Part shown: positions 20,451 to 32,470 of the stretch, piece after piece
Layout of the letters: each line of letters starts with the position of its first letter
Position numbering within the stretch: the stretch's first letter is position 1
Assembly (NCBI RefSeq): GCF_050436995.1
Contig: NC_134745.1
Coordinates: 2,852,001-2,916,000, forward strand
DNA: 64,000 nucleotides
Direction: 5' to 3'
Source: Anticarsia gemmatalis
Taxonomy: Eukaryota; Arthropoda; Insecta; Lepidoptera; Erebidae
Program-made: the position numbers and the translations under genes
Notes under the pieces: generated by a model
Told to the model about the DNA's origin: nothing
Database searches by the model: none
Seen by the model: only the letters and a program-made list of their open reading frames with translations

Positions 20451-22582
20451 CGTCTCTTTCTAAGGTTTTCTGAACACATAATCGGTTCGGCACAACAAAA
20501 CCGACTCAACTCACAATCATGTTCGGCTTGTGCCAATCAGGTTCATCTACATATATTCAGTTTTGCCGCCCGGCTATACCCGATTAATGCCGAACTGAAT
20601 GTGTGTTGCAAGACTTACACAGAAATGATCCAGTCAGTCACTGGTTTAAGATACGTACTGAATAATAGAAAGAGTGACGGTAGACTAAGCATAATTTATA
20701 GTGTTTTTTCACAAAGGACGAATGTTTTAAAGGGTGAGCTCTGTAAATGGGTCGAGGACGTCGGCGCCTCGTAAATTGCGAACGTCTTGATGAAATAGGT
20801 TCTCCGTTGTATTGTCACTGGGAATACCGATGAATCGAATCATCAAGTGTTGTACAAAGAAATGTAGATTAGAAGACGAAGACGAAAAATACCATGGATT
20901 TGTTTCACCCCCGTAGGAAAAACATTGAGTTCCATCAATAGAGATGTTGACGAATTTCTGTCGGATGTTGGGCCGTTGACGGTTGATTATTATTAATAAC
21001 TTTCGGACAAATATTTTATCTTTTTTGACATGATATGTGATACAGAAATATGGCGATACGTTGAGTACAAGCAAGAGGATGTTCTCATTCCCTGACATTT
21101 GTTTTGTCTAAGCCACCTTTTGGTTGAATAACGCAGAAAATTCATCTGTATTATTATTGGAATATCTCAACTGCCTGATTAGGACTTCACTTTAGTCAAT
21201 TACACGAAAAGCTTTTTAAATTACCAACACAATGTTTGCTCCCAACGCAGCAGTAGCTTTATAACAAAAAATATAACTCATCTAAATCCCGAATCCCTCT
21301 GAGGCCTCTGATTATAATGCACTACTTAAAGACCCGTCCCATATCAAAGCAAACAGGCCATTTGCCGGAGTATAACAACTAATCTATCGGGCTTGGTAAT
21401 CCGCCATGACACATGACGGGGCTGTCCGAGACAGATAAAAGTGGGCCACATTCGTCACTACGACGGCTAGACTCGATACTTCGAATTCCCAGTTCGCTTT
21501 GTAGGTTCTATATTTTTGTGGTTGACTGCAACAAAAATAATCCAAGCAATCTACGAGATGTTTTTTTTATTTGTTATTGCAATAACTGCCTTAACTTTTG
21601 ATTGAGGCGTTTATTGAAGAAACAAAGCACAGGTTCTCAATTCGTGAATCGATCTATTTTCTTAAAGAGTATTTGATTTTGATGACAATATTTTATTTGA
21701 AAACTGGTGTTTTTCATATGGTTCTCATAAAGTTAAATCCAAGTCTGGCGCGTAATTTTTGAGATATCCTTACAAATGCATATATTTCCGTCTAAGTTGA
21801 TCATGGTGAGGTCAAATATTTATATTGTTAGGCAGTTAAGGTGACAAACTGCAGTTTAATTAAGATTCACTAAAAACAAGAAAAAGAAGCGGTGTTGAAA
21901 TGTTATAATATTTTTATTTTATTGTCTTTGCAGTAACTAACAAAAAACTTTTTCCAGGTTTTGTTCCAGCAAGTCTCCCTTGAAAGATTATATTGAATTC
22001 ATTTCTCCGTAGCTTGTGAATGAACTTTTCTATCACGGGCTACTAGGAAATTTGAAACAGAAAGACCTTCGTTTTACTTCATTAGCACCTAGTAATGAAA
22101 GTAAACACAATTTATATACCTGAAGAGATACTAATCAACACCTTTAACTCTTCGGAGAGAACGACTCTTTTAAAAAGAAAGGTACCTGGATCAAACATGG
22201 CCAGCAGAAAAGTATAGCCACATAGCAATATTCCTTACACGAAATATTGTAACGCGACCATTAATTGTCGCTAGTGTCGCATGTACAAACGGCGTACCTA
22301 CCAATCCTTCCAGAGCCCTGCTAGTCGCCTAGTGTCGGTTAAAGTGAGACATGCATGGGGTTTGGAATAATGGTATGTGGCCATATTTGACCCAGGTACC
22401 TTACTTGATCATGCCCGGATTCACAAAAGACAAATGTATATGATGTATAGGATATGTCAAGCAAAAAATCGACACATCTAGGAACAAGGAACATCGCACG
22501 ACTTATGTCTGAACGAAGCGAAGTCCGACAGCCAAATTCCCTAGAGTACCCATATTTCAAATATTTCGTGTTCTTCATAGCC
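20451..22582. other. No gene or recognised repeat
   Basis: Contains two overlapping opposite open frames (20,388-20,774 plus, 20,727-21,098 minus) of 120-130 codons. Neither has a domain, a recognisable motif or a plausible promoter. Nothing else is supported. Confidence 0.4.
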
Positions 22583-22824
22583 AGTTGCGCTTACCCGTCG
22601 GTATACGATCAGTGGGTTAAGCAACCCTTGGCGCGGTCAATCTATGGATGGGTGACAGCATGGTATTTGAACTGAGCGTCTCCGTGCTTCGGAGGGCACG
22701 TAAATAGTCGGTCCCGGTTGTTGTCTACTAAGTTAACAGTCGTTAAATCATGTCAAAGCCCTTTCGGGCTTGAACAACTTTGACATCAGGTTGACCACTA
22801 ACCATACGACAGAATAGAATAGAG
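22583..22824 (+). mobile_element. 5S rRNA-headed SINE, type 1
   Basis: The first 80 bases follow the 5S rRNA internal promoter: GATCAGTGGGTTAAGCAACC (A-box region, from 22,608), CTTGGCGCGGTCAAT, then TGGATGGGTGAC (C box, 22,645-22,656). The body follows (GTGCTTCGGAGGGCACGTAA, GTCGGTCCCGG). The tail contains a CAAAGCCCTTTCGGGCTTG stem-loop and GGTTGACCACTAACCATACG, ending in short AGAAT repeats, which looks like a LINE-derived 3' end. The body is shared with the copy at 55,141-55,491, but the tail is not. Confidence 0.8.
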
Positions 22825-22860
22825 CTACATAATAGAAAAAGGACGCATTTTACCTTGAAA

Positions 22861-22925
22861 TTGCCTGACGTTTCGGCGCAGGATGCACTCGCCGTGACCG
22901 CCGTGGTTTCCTTTTTTACCGTTAT
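22861..22925. repeat. Dispersed repeat F
   Basis: TTGCCTGACGTTTCGGCGCA is shared, with one difference, with 34,426-34,445. Both are followed by similar GC-richer sequence. I recall this motif as a common lepidopteran repeat but cannot place it in a class. Confidence 0.45.
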
Positions 22926-23183
22926 ATTGTACAGAAAAACCATTCAAAATGCATCAACGGTGAACAAAACTGGCAAACAATAGTATATTTCCATAGAACT
23001 AAATAAATTAACGAAGTAGTTCATGCTATACACGTGGGCAGTGGGTACTTATAACATCCTCTCAGATGCAATCAACGCAACGCAGGACGCACGTGATATG
23101 AATGTAACCTATTTGATGGACTTTATAATCAAAAGGTAATTGTATTAAAATAGAATTAATAAGTCAGGTGCCGTTTGAGGATA

Positions 23184-23324
23184 ATGTATCGATTCTGAGC
23201 AGTCGGTACTATCCAGTTTCGAGAGCTTGACATATGAAATGTACTGCAGAATTTGTTCCTTCAACGCCCACCAGAGGCGCTGGTGACTTGACCGATTGTC
23301 GATAGTGGTAGAGCATCGAGTTGT
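23184..23324 (+). mobile_element. MITE family E copy
   Basis: Starts ATGTATCGATTCTGAGCAGT, then CGGTACTATCCAGTTTCGAG, CACCAGAGGCGCTGGTGAC, and a GTCGATAGTGGTAGAGCATC 3' arm: start and end are inverted copies of each other as in the family. Confidence 0.65.
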
Positions 23325-24548
23325 GCTGTTAATTGGTTTGTATGGGATATTTTTTGGTGAGGAAAATTGAACCAAGGGGTATTTTTTCGAATACCCCATT
23401 CCTTATCAGTCTATTTGGACCAATTTATGCATAGATGATTAATTAATATAATTATGCATGGCTCCCTCCGTCTTCAGAACGAAGAAAAAAATTTGCCATT
23501 GTCCTCTTGAAATCAGGAAGGGATCAGACTTAAAGTCATAGACAGTCTTTCTTCGAGTAAATTCTATAAAAAATAAAAAATATTTTTGTAAAATAAAAAG
23601 TCAATAAGTAATCTTTACACATTAAAATAGGAAAAGTACGCATTAATATTTGCTATTCTATCACATTCCTAAATAAGTACTGTACTAGTACTGACATTAA
23701 GTAAGTACTTTGCCTAATATTTATTTCACATCCTAGTATAGTATAGGTATACCTACTACATAGAAATAAACTAAACTAATTCATCAGACTGTCCTAATGT
23801 GAAGGTCCTAGCACATTAGCATAAAACTCCTACATTTAATGAATTGGTACTTATTCAAACGTCCCGAAACTACGAACAGTAATTGTAAAGGGAACCCAAA
23901 ATCTCAGGTAATTTAACTCAACGAGTCATTTCAGCTGATATAGGTTTAGATCTGGGGTTCTAAACCTTTGTTCGCCAGGTTTTAAACTGCGAAACTGTAG
24001 GACTATGTACTTTCTCTTGGTATACTATACATAGATAAGGAGGTACATCAGGTACATTACGCACTGTGTGTAAAAAAACAAACAATAAACATTATTTTTG
24101 TTGAATTTTAATGGCTAACATTTTATCATTTAGTGGTAAAACCGGTTTCGGTCCGTAATAATAATAAAAACAAACAAAGACACCTATACCAAACTTAAAA
24201 TGTACATTCCTAAAGTCATAACAGATACTTAGTTTAAGAATTAATATTGGCAACCAACTCCCGATAAAACGACTTTAAAATAGTCGTCCATAACAAAAGG
24301 TTGACAGTCCCAGCCTCAGGCGCAATTTAGCAACAATGTAGTACATTTAGGTATAAGTTGAGGCTCACGGTAACAATAGGGGGTGACTAACGCGCCATTA
24401 GGCTTTGCCTGGGGTATCGCTTACGTCCTATCGACGGCCTTTAGATCACGATATTTTCACACGACGCTACTAAGGTGATAAAAGTCACTAATGACTTTGA
24501 ATACCAATTTTAGTATTCAGTGGAATATTTTCTGCTACTATGGAATGT
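23325..24548. other. No gene or recognised repeat
   Basis: AT-rich spacer between two MITE copies. The 84-codon minus frame at 23,145-23,399 runs through the MITE and is not a gene. Confidence 0.45.
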
Positions 24549-24667
24549 CAATTTGTATGAAAAACTGATTAGCGTATAGTATACTGGCTTCCAAACACAA
24601 TTTTAAAGGAATTTTAAATGTCAAACCCTCGTTTTCGATAGTACCGACTGTAGAAAATCCCGCTACA
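24549..24667 (-). mobile_element. MITE family E, internally truncated copy
   Basis: The minus strand starts TAGCGGGATTTTCTACAGTC, then GGTACTATCGAAAACGAGG and GTTTGACATTTAAAA, and later CGCTAATCAGTTTTTCATAC. The middle and the 3' arm are shortened. Confidence 0.6.
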
Positions 24668-25111
24668 CATGAACCAATGCTGAAACGTCTAGTAATGCAA
24701 TGTAAAATGCGTGTTCGTCTTAATTTCTGTAGAATATAAGTTTAAGTTAGAGTCACGATAAGAGCCGGCAGATACAGTGACAATCACTAAAATTAATTTA
24801 AAAACTAAGCTAATATTCTGGTTGAAAATTACACATATTGAGAGGTTAGAATTCCAACAGTAATTTCCCAGTCACAACGACAGAATTCTAAGAAATACCC
24901 GTCAAATAATTCCTGTGAACTTTCAATTCGAATTCCAGTGTAATAGAGAATTCAAAGTTACTATGAATATGAATGTTGAGGTAAGAGCAATTGACATCAT
25001 ATGAATACAGAATCATAAGTACTTTGTTGTTACTATAACCACAAACGAAATGAAAAGACTTTTAATGTTAATATTGTAAATGACAAAATTGGAGTACATT
25101 AAATTATCATC

Positions 25112-25281
25112 TCGTGGGACGTCCTCCCACAAGATGGACAGATGATTTGAAGAATTTGATGAAGATCACAGGGAGCCGGTTGATACAGGCCGCATCAGAT
25201 CGGTCACACTGCAAATCTTTGGGGTTGGAGGGGCTATATTCAGCAGTGGACGTCCCATGGCTGAGATGATGATGATGATGA
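25112..25281 (+). mobile_element. 5'-truncated RTE-type LINE end with 11-bp target-site duplication
   Basis: Bases 25,117-25,269 are open for 50 codons and read GRPPTRWTDDLKNLMK... then SRLIQAASDRSHCKSLGLEG and LYSAVDVPWLR before the stop. This matches the usual end of lepidopteran RTE-clade ORF2 (GRPPTRWTDDL...W...EAYVQQWTS). The 3' end is a (GAT)n microsatellite, typical of RTE. AAATTATCATC flanks it at 25,101-25,111 and 25,282-25,292, so this was an insertion of only the last 170 bases. Confidence 0.8.
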
Positions 25282-25292
25282 AAATTATCATC

Positions 25293-27384
25293 GAATGTTC
25301 ACTTTTATCCGAAATTTAAACCCAAAAAATTAAACTAAGGCGAGTTTCATTCGACTTTCCTTAGTAATAGTAATAGTACCTACCGGAGACAACGAAATTG
25401 CCGCGATTTTTCTTCTTAATTACGCCACTGAAGACTATTTTGATGAAATCGGCCGTTCGCCAATTATCGCGTCCTCAGATAAATATCGTTTGTGCGAGTT
25501 TCGCCAGGACGATGATATTTTGCGAACATTTCTCTGATCCCATTTGTATTTGTGTTGTATTAGCCAATTAGTTGAAGGTTTCGTTATTTGTTTGTCGGGA
25601 TCCGTGGCAGCTCGATTATGTAAATACTTCTGGTGAAAGTTGTACAAAAACTTTATCAGAAAATACGATATGATAATTCATTTGCTCATTCCTACTTGCA
25701 ATTGATTACTAAGTTGAGTCCTAATTCGGAATTCAGAAAATTAGTATTCTAATCTACTGTGTAGCGTTGACATGTTCGTATTCTAATATATGCAATATTT
25801 TTCACAGTTTAAATATAACGAGCCATAAATAAATCCAAACGGCTCAAATTAAATAATCACATACTTCAGTTTCAGTTACATGTTTCATAGCTATATATTT
25901 ATACTAGCGATAATTAATTCGAAGACAACGACCTAAAAAATATTCACATTAATCACTTTTAAAACGTATTCCTAATAAAATGTTTAAAAACATAAATCAT
26001 TGAACAATAGCCACGAAGAGCTAAATAAATAATCCATTCGTCGACATATCGATGTAATTGCGTGACTGCAGTCAAGGCATGTGACAAAAAGTCACACAAT
26101 ATTGACTAACGTCTCACAAGCACGATAACAAATACAAAAATGAAAAAATGCTTGCAAGAAATTCCGGAAAGCTGCATTAAGCATTCCGTGTTCGAAAGTT
26201 GGTAGCCATGTATTCATTTTGTTCGTGTGTCACACTCGATCGCGTTTAGTTGAAGCAAGTGACAATTCGTAATACGTTTATAATAGTAGACGAATTTTGC
26301 TTTTATTTGGACTATATTCATCTGATTCTGTGTATGTGTAATTGCAATTTTGAAAAATGTTTTAGCGGCGCAATTTCTTCAAACGTATTTTATTTCTGTC
26401 TAGATTTTGTCACGCGAATAAATGTCTTTATTTGACAAAATAGCGAGTAGAGTATTGATATTGTAATTACGAGTATTTATTATTCTTTACTATCATGATT
26501 CAAGGGCATTATAATAATACCTACTAAATAAAATAAAAATATGACCCGAAAGAAACCTTGTTGAAAAAATCTCCCGAGAAAAGAGTCTATAAGCATCAAA
26601 TCAAAGCAAAATGTACAGAGAAATAAATGAATTTACCCGATCTAAAACCTTTAGCCTAATAATTAACAGATTCAGAGTCCTATTGTCTAAATTTACAAGT
26701 ATAATTTTAATGATAAAAGTCGTAATTAAATTTTACCAAAAGCCCTGTATCAATTTCGAGCAAAACCTCTTTAAAGTTTAGCTGGAAAAGTTGCCTTCCA
26801 ATTTAAGTTCCTTTCATGTTTTTGCTGAATATTTTCCCTCGATAGAGCTAGGGTGGTCATGATTACTTGTGAGAACTTTGAGATAGCCAGACGATAGCCA
26901 ATGAGTGAGGGTTTTTTAATAAACTTTAGCCCGTCTTTAGCCTGCGTAGTTAACATGCTTCGGTTGGAAAATTGCACCGCATGTTATTAATATGAGTTTA
27001 ATCTTTTCGAACATCTTTATTAAGTAATAACTTTCTGATAATATCGCTTGAGATGAGTAATTTCTCGTGATTTCCTGTATTAAAAAGAAGTACTAGTAAA
27101 AGCTAGTATAGATTGAATATTGTAGCTTGCGTATTATACATGCGTTATCTTAGTACTCAAAGTAAAATGCAGTGATATTTTGTATACAGAATGAGAATTG
27201 CATATCAAGAGAAACTAGTAGTAATATTATAATAATGATTACTATTTTCATAACAGCGACTTCCCTGTGCGATGAAATATAAAGTTAATAGTTCTTCCTG
27301 GTAATATTTCAGTTCAAAATCAAATAATTTACTATTTTAGGTCGAATGCTAACACTTACTATAGTCAATGATACAGAGAGTGAA
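25293..27384. other. No gene or recognised repeat
   Basis: About 2.1 kb of AT-rich sequence without supported features. Short frames at 25,435-25,647, 26,250-26,435 and 26,771-26,977 show no motifs. Confidence 0.45.
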
Positions 27385-27470
27385 TTCACCGCCAGTTCGG
27401 AAGGTAGGGTCAATGAGAAGAGCTGGCAAGACCCTGGCCACTCTTCTTATTAGCCAAATGGTTTTAACAA
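27385..27470 (+). repeat. Dispersed repeat G (LINE 3' UTR-like)
   Basis: Shares the pattern GGGTCAATGAGAAGAGCTGG, CAAGACCCTGGCCACTCTTC with 49,690-49,780. I know similar GAGCTGGCAAGAAACTC and GGCCACTCTTTT strings as abundant lepidopteran repeats, probably LINE 3' ends. Confidence 0.5.
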
Positions 27471-27845
27471 TATTTAAGGTACAGGTGGCAATAGTAGAAA
27501 ATAGTTAATGTCTCTAAATGTCCAAACGTATGGTGTCTCGGAGGTGTCTCGCCACAAGTCTAAGGGCCACTGATACACTCCCGGAGCTATCGTAGTGTTA
27601 TCGGAACACAAAAACTTTGACTACGGACTTTTTTAATTGGTTCCTTGATTAAATTAGTCGGTAGTTTATCGACATTCTATATTTAGAGATGAATTTTAAA
27701 GCGATATTTTTTAGCCATTCATTAGCAGACTTCCTTGCAGACTATATAATTTTAAGAAAACTAGTCCGCAACTGAACAAGCAAAGCAGTAACAAATAATT
27801 CATAATGCAATCATTAATTTCAGAAAATATAATACATACAGTAAT

Positions 27846-27956
27846 AAATTTAACCCATTCATGTCCCACTGTTGGGCCCTTGGAGGGGACCCTTCCTCTC
27901 GTAATGAAGGAGGAGTTAAGCCTTGAGACCACCACGCTGGGCAATTGCGGGTTAGG
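27846..27956 (-). mobile_element. SINE family D copy with 16-bp target-site duplication
   Basis: The minus strand has GCGTGGTGGTCTCAAGG, CTTAACTCCTCC, then CCCAACAGTGGGACATGAAT and GGGTTAAATTT. TAATACATACAGTAAT flanks it exactly at 27,830-27,845 and 27,957-27,972. The duplication fixes both ends of this 111-base insert and proves that the 3' part mobilises as a unit. Confidence 0.85.
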
Positions 27957-27972
27957 TAATACATACAGTAAT

Positions 27973-30900
27973 CAAACATTTTTTTATTTTTAAAAATTAA
28001 ACTGCATCGTTCTTCTATGAATGGATATTTACAAACAACAGACACAAAGTAACTATACCCGAAAAAAAAAAATACTAACATACATTTTAGTTTTCTCTAT
28101 AAAACATTATATTTCATATAAACTATAAGTTAAAAGTTCTTTACATTTGACGTACGTACTACGTAGAGGAGAGCGATTAATCAGCACTTTGTCAGCGCAT
28201 CGAGAGCTCTTGCCTATGTATGAGTTAATCGAGGGCGCTTATCTAACTAGGTAAAGCGTTTTTATCACCTGTCTGCAGTTTTTGTGCGACGATATTAACA
28301 TGTCAATATGTAGATAGCTTGATGAAGGATTTTCATGCTTTTAAAAGGATTTTTGGAGCAGTTTTGACAGTAGAGATAGCTTGATTAATAAGATCATTTT
28401 CAGTATGGCGGCCACGTAATTCGTTTGAATTTTTTATTGAAAAACCAGAATTTACAAATCCTTTACACTATCAGACATTTGCTAATAATATCTGTAATTA
28501 ATGCCATTGATAAGTGTTCCTCAAAAGTATTTCTGTCGCTACACGTTGAAATTATAACAGGTTGAATAATTGCTAAAAGACGAATTGTGAGACGTTTCTG
28601 TATTTAGCCGTTTCAGTGCTATTAGCCACTTTATTGTAACAATCATTAAATTATGCTATACATGAAACGCGTTTATCAATCTTAAGAAACTTTTGTACAG
28701 CTACTATCAAACAGATGACAGTGGGTAATAACTAATTCCAGTTTATTCTTACTGTCTTAAACGTTGCAGAAACTTATTTGTCATAATTTTTTTCATCTTT
28801 TTTACTCATATTCAGTTTAAAAATTGACTGAAAGTGACAACGAAATATAACTAATCGCAGTCTACACAACGTTTATTAGTAAAATAGACCTATTAATTAC
28901 TATTTATTTATAGTTCTAACATACCCATATTTTAACATGTCCACTCGCTTGTCCGAACACATATGTATCTTCGCTCAGTATCGTTTACGTACCTGAAAAA
29001 AGAAACAACAATTAGTACTGTTCAGTAAATATTTTAGAAGGGTAACGTAGCATGTATGATTAAAAGGTTTAATTTGTCCAAATGTAATTCATATCATTCT
29101 ATTTGACTTGCAATTTTTCGTAATTTCACGCTTTTTACACACAAGCTGAATTATTGATTAGTTTTCTGTCAAAACATTGATATAGATATTTATATATTTG
29201 TAGTATTTATGAGTACTCCTTATCTTTGCCATAAATTGTTTTTACCGCTTTTGTTGCTATTACAGCGTTGTTGAGCTACGTTTTATTTTGAGTATTTAGT
29301 AGATTACCGAGATATCCGTACTCAATAGAGCTTGTAGTTGATCTCGAAAACCTAATTTTATATGTCTAGCGTATATTTCCAATTTCAATACCAAAAGACA
29401 AGACTCGTGTTTCGAGACAGGCTATAAAAAATAGTAACAAGTCTAGGTAGTAAAATGTCAAATAACCGAACACGTTTCCCTATTTCAACATATTGTATGG
29501 CTCAAGACATATAATGTAGGCATATTGACGTATTCTTACGTATAGCACTAGATTCTACACGAAGCTTCATTCGGCTGATTCTCTTCTATAAAAATAGTTT
29601 ATATCTTTTTCCAACCCGCCAAAATCAATATAAGTACTGTAGTAAGTGCTTTCAATACTAAGACAGACAGCCTACGACCACTGCTACTACAACTTTTGTA
29701 AAAACGTCGAGCAAATTCGAAGTTAAAAAACGTGATTCCTTTAATTCCAGTGTAATAATTATTCATCGAGAAATCCTTAAAATCTACTGAATCCGTTTAA
29801 CAGTTAAGCCGAAAAGCGTAACACGTTAACTTTCGCATATTTTACTATTATTATTTTGTAGTAAAAACAAGAAAACTGTGTAAACATTATGTAGTACTTA
29901 TTACTTATGCTTCTATTCGATCTTCACAGTGAAGAGTCACGCAAGCGCTGCCAGCACTCGAGAATGTCTATCAATTCTAGTGCGTATAATATACTTTGAC
30001 ATATTAAGTGCTAGACTTAATCATATTTTACGTCGAGATAACAGCACTCAATTATAAAACGCGGTTTTGTGACGACTAACAACATGCCTAGTGTTCATTT
30101 ATAACATTTTGAATGATGCACCTACCGAGTACATTTGTCATATGTTTTTTTATTAATATTGAAGGTGTAGGACGTTCGTACGTAGGAGGATCTGGGAGCT
30201 ATTGTGTATCTCAGTTGACAACTATTTAAAGTCACTTTGATGTTCCTACATTGTTGTCTCCCTTAGATTATAATGATTACCACGTTACGTCGAAACAGCA
30301 ATGAACTGAATAGTGATGATAAATTTGGTATAAACTAGTTATCTATGTATAGAGATACGTAATACACATACTAGTTTGGTTACCACTCATTAGATTTCCG
30401 TCATAAACCCATTAATTAAGATTTAGCAATTAACTAGTATTATTCTCTAACAAATAATCTTTAAAATAACTAATGGAAAATTGTTTTCTCCATGACTGTC
30501 TCACAGGCACGGGTCTTCCCCGGAAAGAAAGACAGTTAGACCAGAAGTCCAATATACTGGTTAGTAAGACTAAAGGACTATTATCGCTTTAGGAAAAGAG
30601 AGTAGAATAATAACATTCCAAGCGTATTACATAACAATAAGTACAATAAACGAAATAACTGATTATATATTAATTAAATAAGTGAAAGAACAATTCTATT
30701 GTCTGATATGAGGAAACGCACATATGGTATTAATAAAAGCCGTTTGTCTGATATCGATTACGAAAGCTATTCTAATGTGGGTCATAAAAGTGGACTGTTG
30801 ACTAAATAATCGATAAAATTGTCTTTATTTGTGTATACGCCTCCGCTGTTTTAACAAGTGGAAGACGGTGACAGATATGTGTTAGACGTAGGTAAATATT

Positions 30901-31069
30901 TGAAGAAATCTGTCTGCTAGGCAAATTTTGGTGGTTGATTGGATATATCACTGTGGTGGATTCGTTCTACAGTTGATAAGATGAATTAAAAGTAGATTCA
31001 GTGCTTAACTTGTTCGAACACTTCATTTTCATTGAGATATGTTTCGCTAAAGCGAGTGTAGACTTTTAG
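27973..31069. other. Large gene-free stretch with one strong splice-like motif
   Basis: About 3 kb of AT-rich DNA with no gene or repeat I recognise, apart from the motif at 28,985-29,025. Confidence 0.45.
28985..29025 (-). promoter_or_regulatory. Back-to-back acceptor/donor with branch point: candidate recursive splice site
   Basis: The minus strand reads TACTAAT (a perfect branch-point consensus), then TGTTGTTTCTTTTTTCAG, directly followed by GTACGTAAA. The junction CAG|GT is at 28,993/28,992. Branch point, pyrimidine tract, AG and a strong donor all lie in optimal order with no exon between them. This is the architecture of zero-length exons that remove long introns stepwise, known from Drosophila. 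It implies, if real, a minus-strand host gene with an intron crossing this region. Confidence 0.45.
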
Positions 31070-31145
31070 TTACTGGCGGTGTATGTGACTGCCGGTCACA
31101 TATATTCGGAGTTGATTCCCGTGCCAGACAGAATTTTGTTCCGAG
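31070..31145 (+). mobile_element. SINE head relic (family B-like)
   Basis: GGCGGTGTATGTGACTGCC followed by GAGTTGATTCCCGTGCCAGA and CAGAATTTTGTT resembles the tRNA-like head and following bases of family B (compare 6150-6245 on the minus strand). No 3' part follows. Confidence 0.4.
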
Positions 31146-32161
31146 GTTTCAATAATTTATTTTTAAGATCGCTCATAGGTTTGATCCTTTTCGCTTGCGA
31201 ATGTTCGTGTGCGTAAAAATGTGTGGTGCCGGCTTAATGTGCAAAATGGCGTCAGAGAACCAATAAGTTATAAAATATCGATTTATAATACAACGTGTCC
31301 GTTTTATGAGTTTATTTACATAACAATATTTGCTAAATGAGTTCTGTTATTTAAATGTGATAATAAAATCAAGGTTAAGTTAATAGGTATTCGCAACAAT
31401 ACTAATAGAAGAAACTCGACGTAATAATCGAAAAAAGACAACTAGCCCCTAAATACCAGCTGTTTTGTATGAAACATACTTCTACCAAGCGTTTTCCTAA
31501 AAAATCTTCTAATCCACGCTAATCGAGCAATTTTGTAGAAGTGTGCAGTGAAGACATTAAAAAGATGTATTTACTATTTAATAGTCTTAGATGAAAATAT
31601 ATCATAATTTTTCAGGGTATCCATACTTCCGTTCATATTATAAATTGAAAAGTTTGAATTTGATGACATTTCGAAAACGTTTTGTGACATGTCTTTGGAC
31701 ATTATTTTTACCCCAAAAACCATTCCAGGCGAAGGACGAATTCAAAATTTAGTTCTTGATATTTCATTGACTCAGAATTATTCCGTGCGCGGCGTAAGAA
31801 GTCACAGACCAAAGCTCTATTTCACAAAATTATCGCACATTACCGCACTTGCAGTACTGCAACAGTCAATTGTGGAAATTGAACATTACCCTATTAGACG
31901 GTGTGAGGTCGTTGAACCCACTGCACTATTAAAATAGAACAGTGCCCTATACATAGGATCTCTATCGTGTGGTCTAGGCTATAAATAAATGACCCTATTA
32001 CGCCCCCTTTATAGGGTTGAGAGAGATTAAAGATACCATTGTTAATAAAATAATCGTAGTAACTTTGAAGTATGTACTGTTTAAAACAATGTACAGTGGG
32101 TTCGATTTCTGGTTTGAAGAATATGTAAGTAGTAGGTATTTTTCTGTTCTTGTTTTTTTTT
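31146..32161. other. No gene recognised
   Basis: AT-rich. The 82-codon frame at 31,689-31,937 has no family features. Confidence 0.4.
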
Positions 32162-32270
32162 TCTAACCCATTACTGTCCCACTGCAGGGCAAGGGTCTCC
32201 TACCAAACAAAGGAGAGTTTAGGCTTGTGTCCACCACGCCGGCCAAGACTTTGCATGCCCTAAATAAAAT
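32162..32270 (-). mobile_element. SINE family D copy
   Basis: On the minus strand: GGCGTGGTGGACACAAGCC, AACTCTCCTTTGTTTGGTAG, GAGACCCTTGCCCTGCAGTG, GGACAGTAATGGGTTAG. A good match to the family core. Confidence 0.65.
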
Positions 32271-32419
32271 TTCATTAAAAATTCTATGTTATTGTAATTC
32301 AATTATTTTAGTGTTAATATGTATTTTAAATTCATCATTTGTAAAGTGTAATTTGTAAGAACACTACGATATAAGCGTATAAAACCGGCGCCATATTTCC
32401 ATTCCCCTATCAGGAAGAC

Positions 32420-32470
32420 TTGTTACATTAACGCAGTGGGTGTCGGGTTCGATTCCCAGACAACGAACGT
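32420..32470 (+). repeat. tRNA-like SINE head relic
   Basis: ATTAACGCAGTGGGTGTC and GGGTTCGATTCCCAG (B box, about 32,445) lie too close together and lack acceptor-stem pairing, so this is not a tRNA gene but a degraded SINE head. Confidence 0.45.

Noticed and set aside
20388..21098. Two opposite 123-128 codon frames
   Set aside because: One starts inside a MITE copy; neither has motifs, and frames this long are expected by chance in 64 kb.
22583..22670. Possible functional 5S rRNA gene
   Set aside because: Only the internal-promoter half resembles 5S, the rest is SINE body, and there is no T-run terminator at the right place.
32420..32470. Possible tRNA gene
   Set aside because: The boxes are too close and the stem pairings are missing; best read as a SINE relic.
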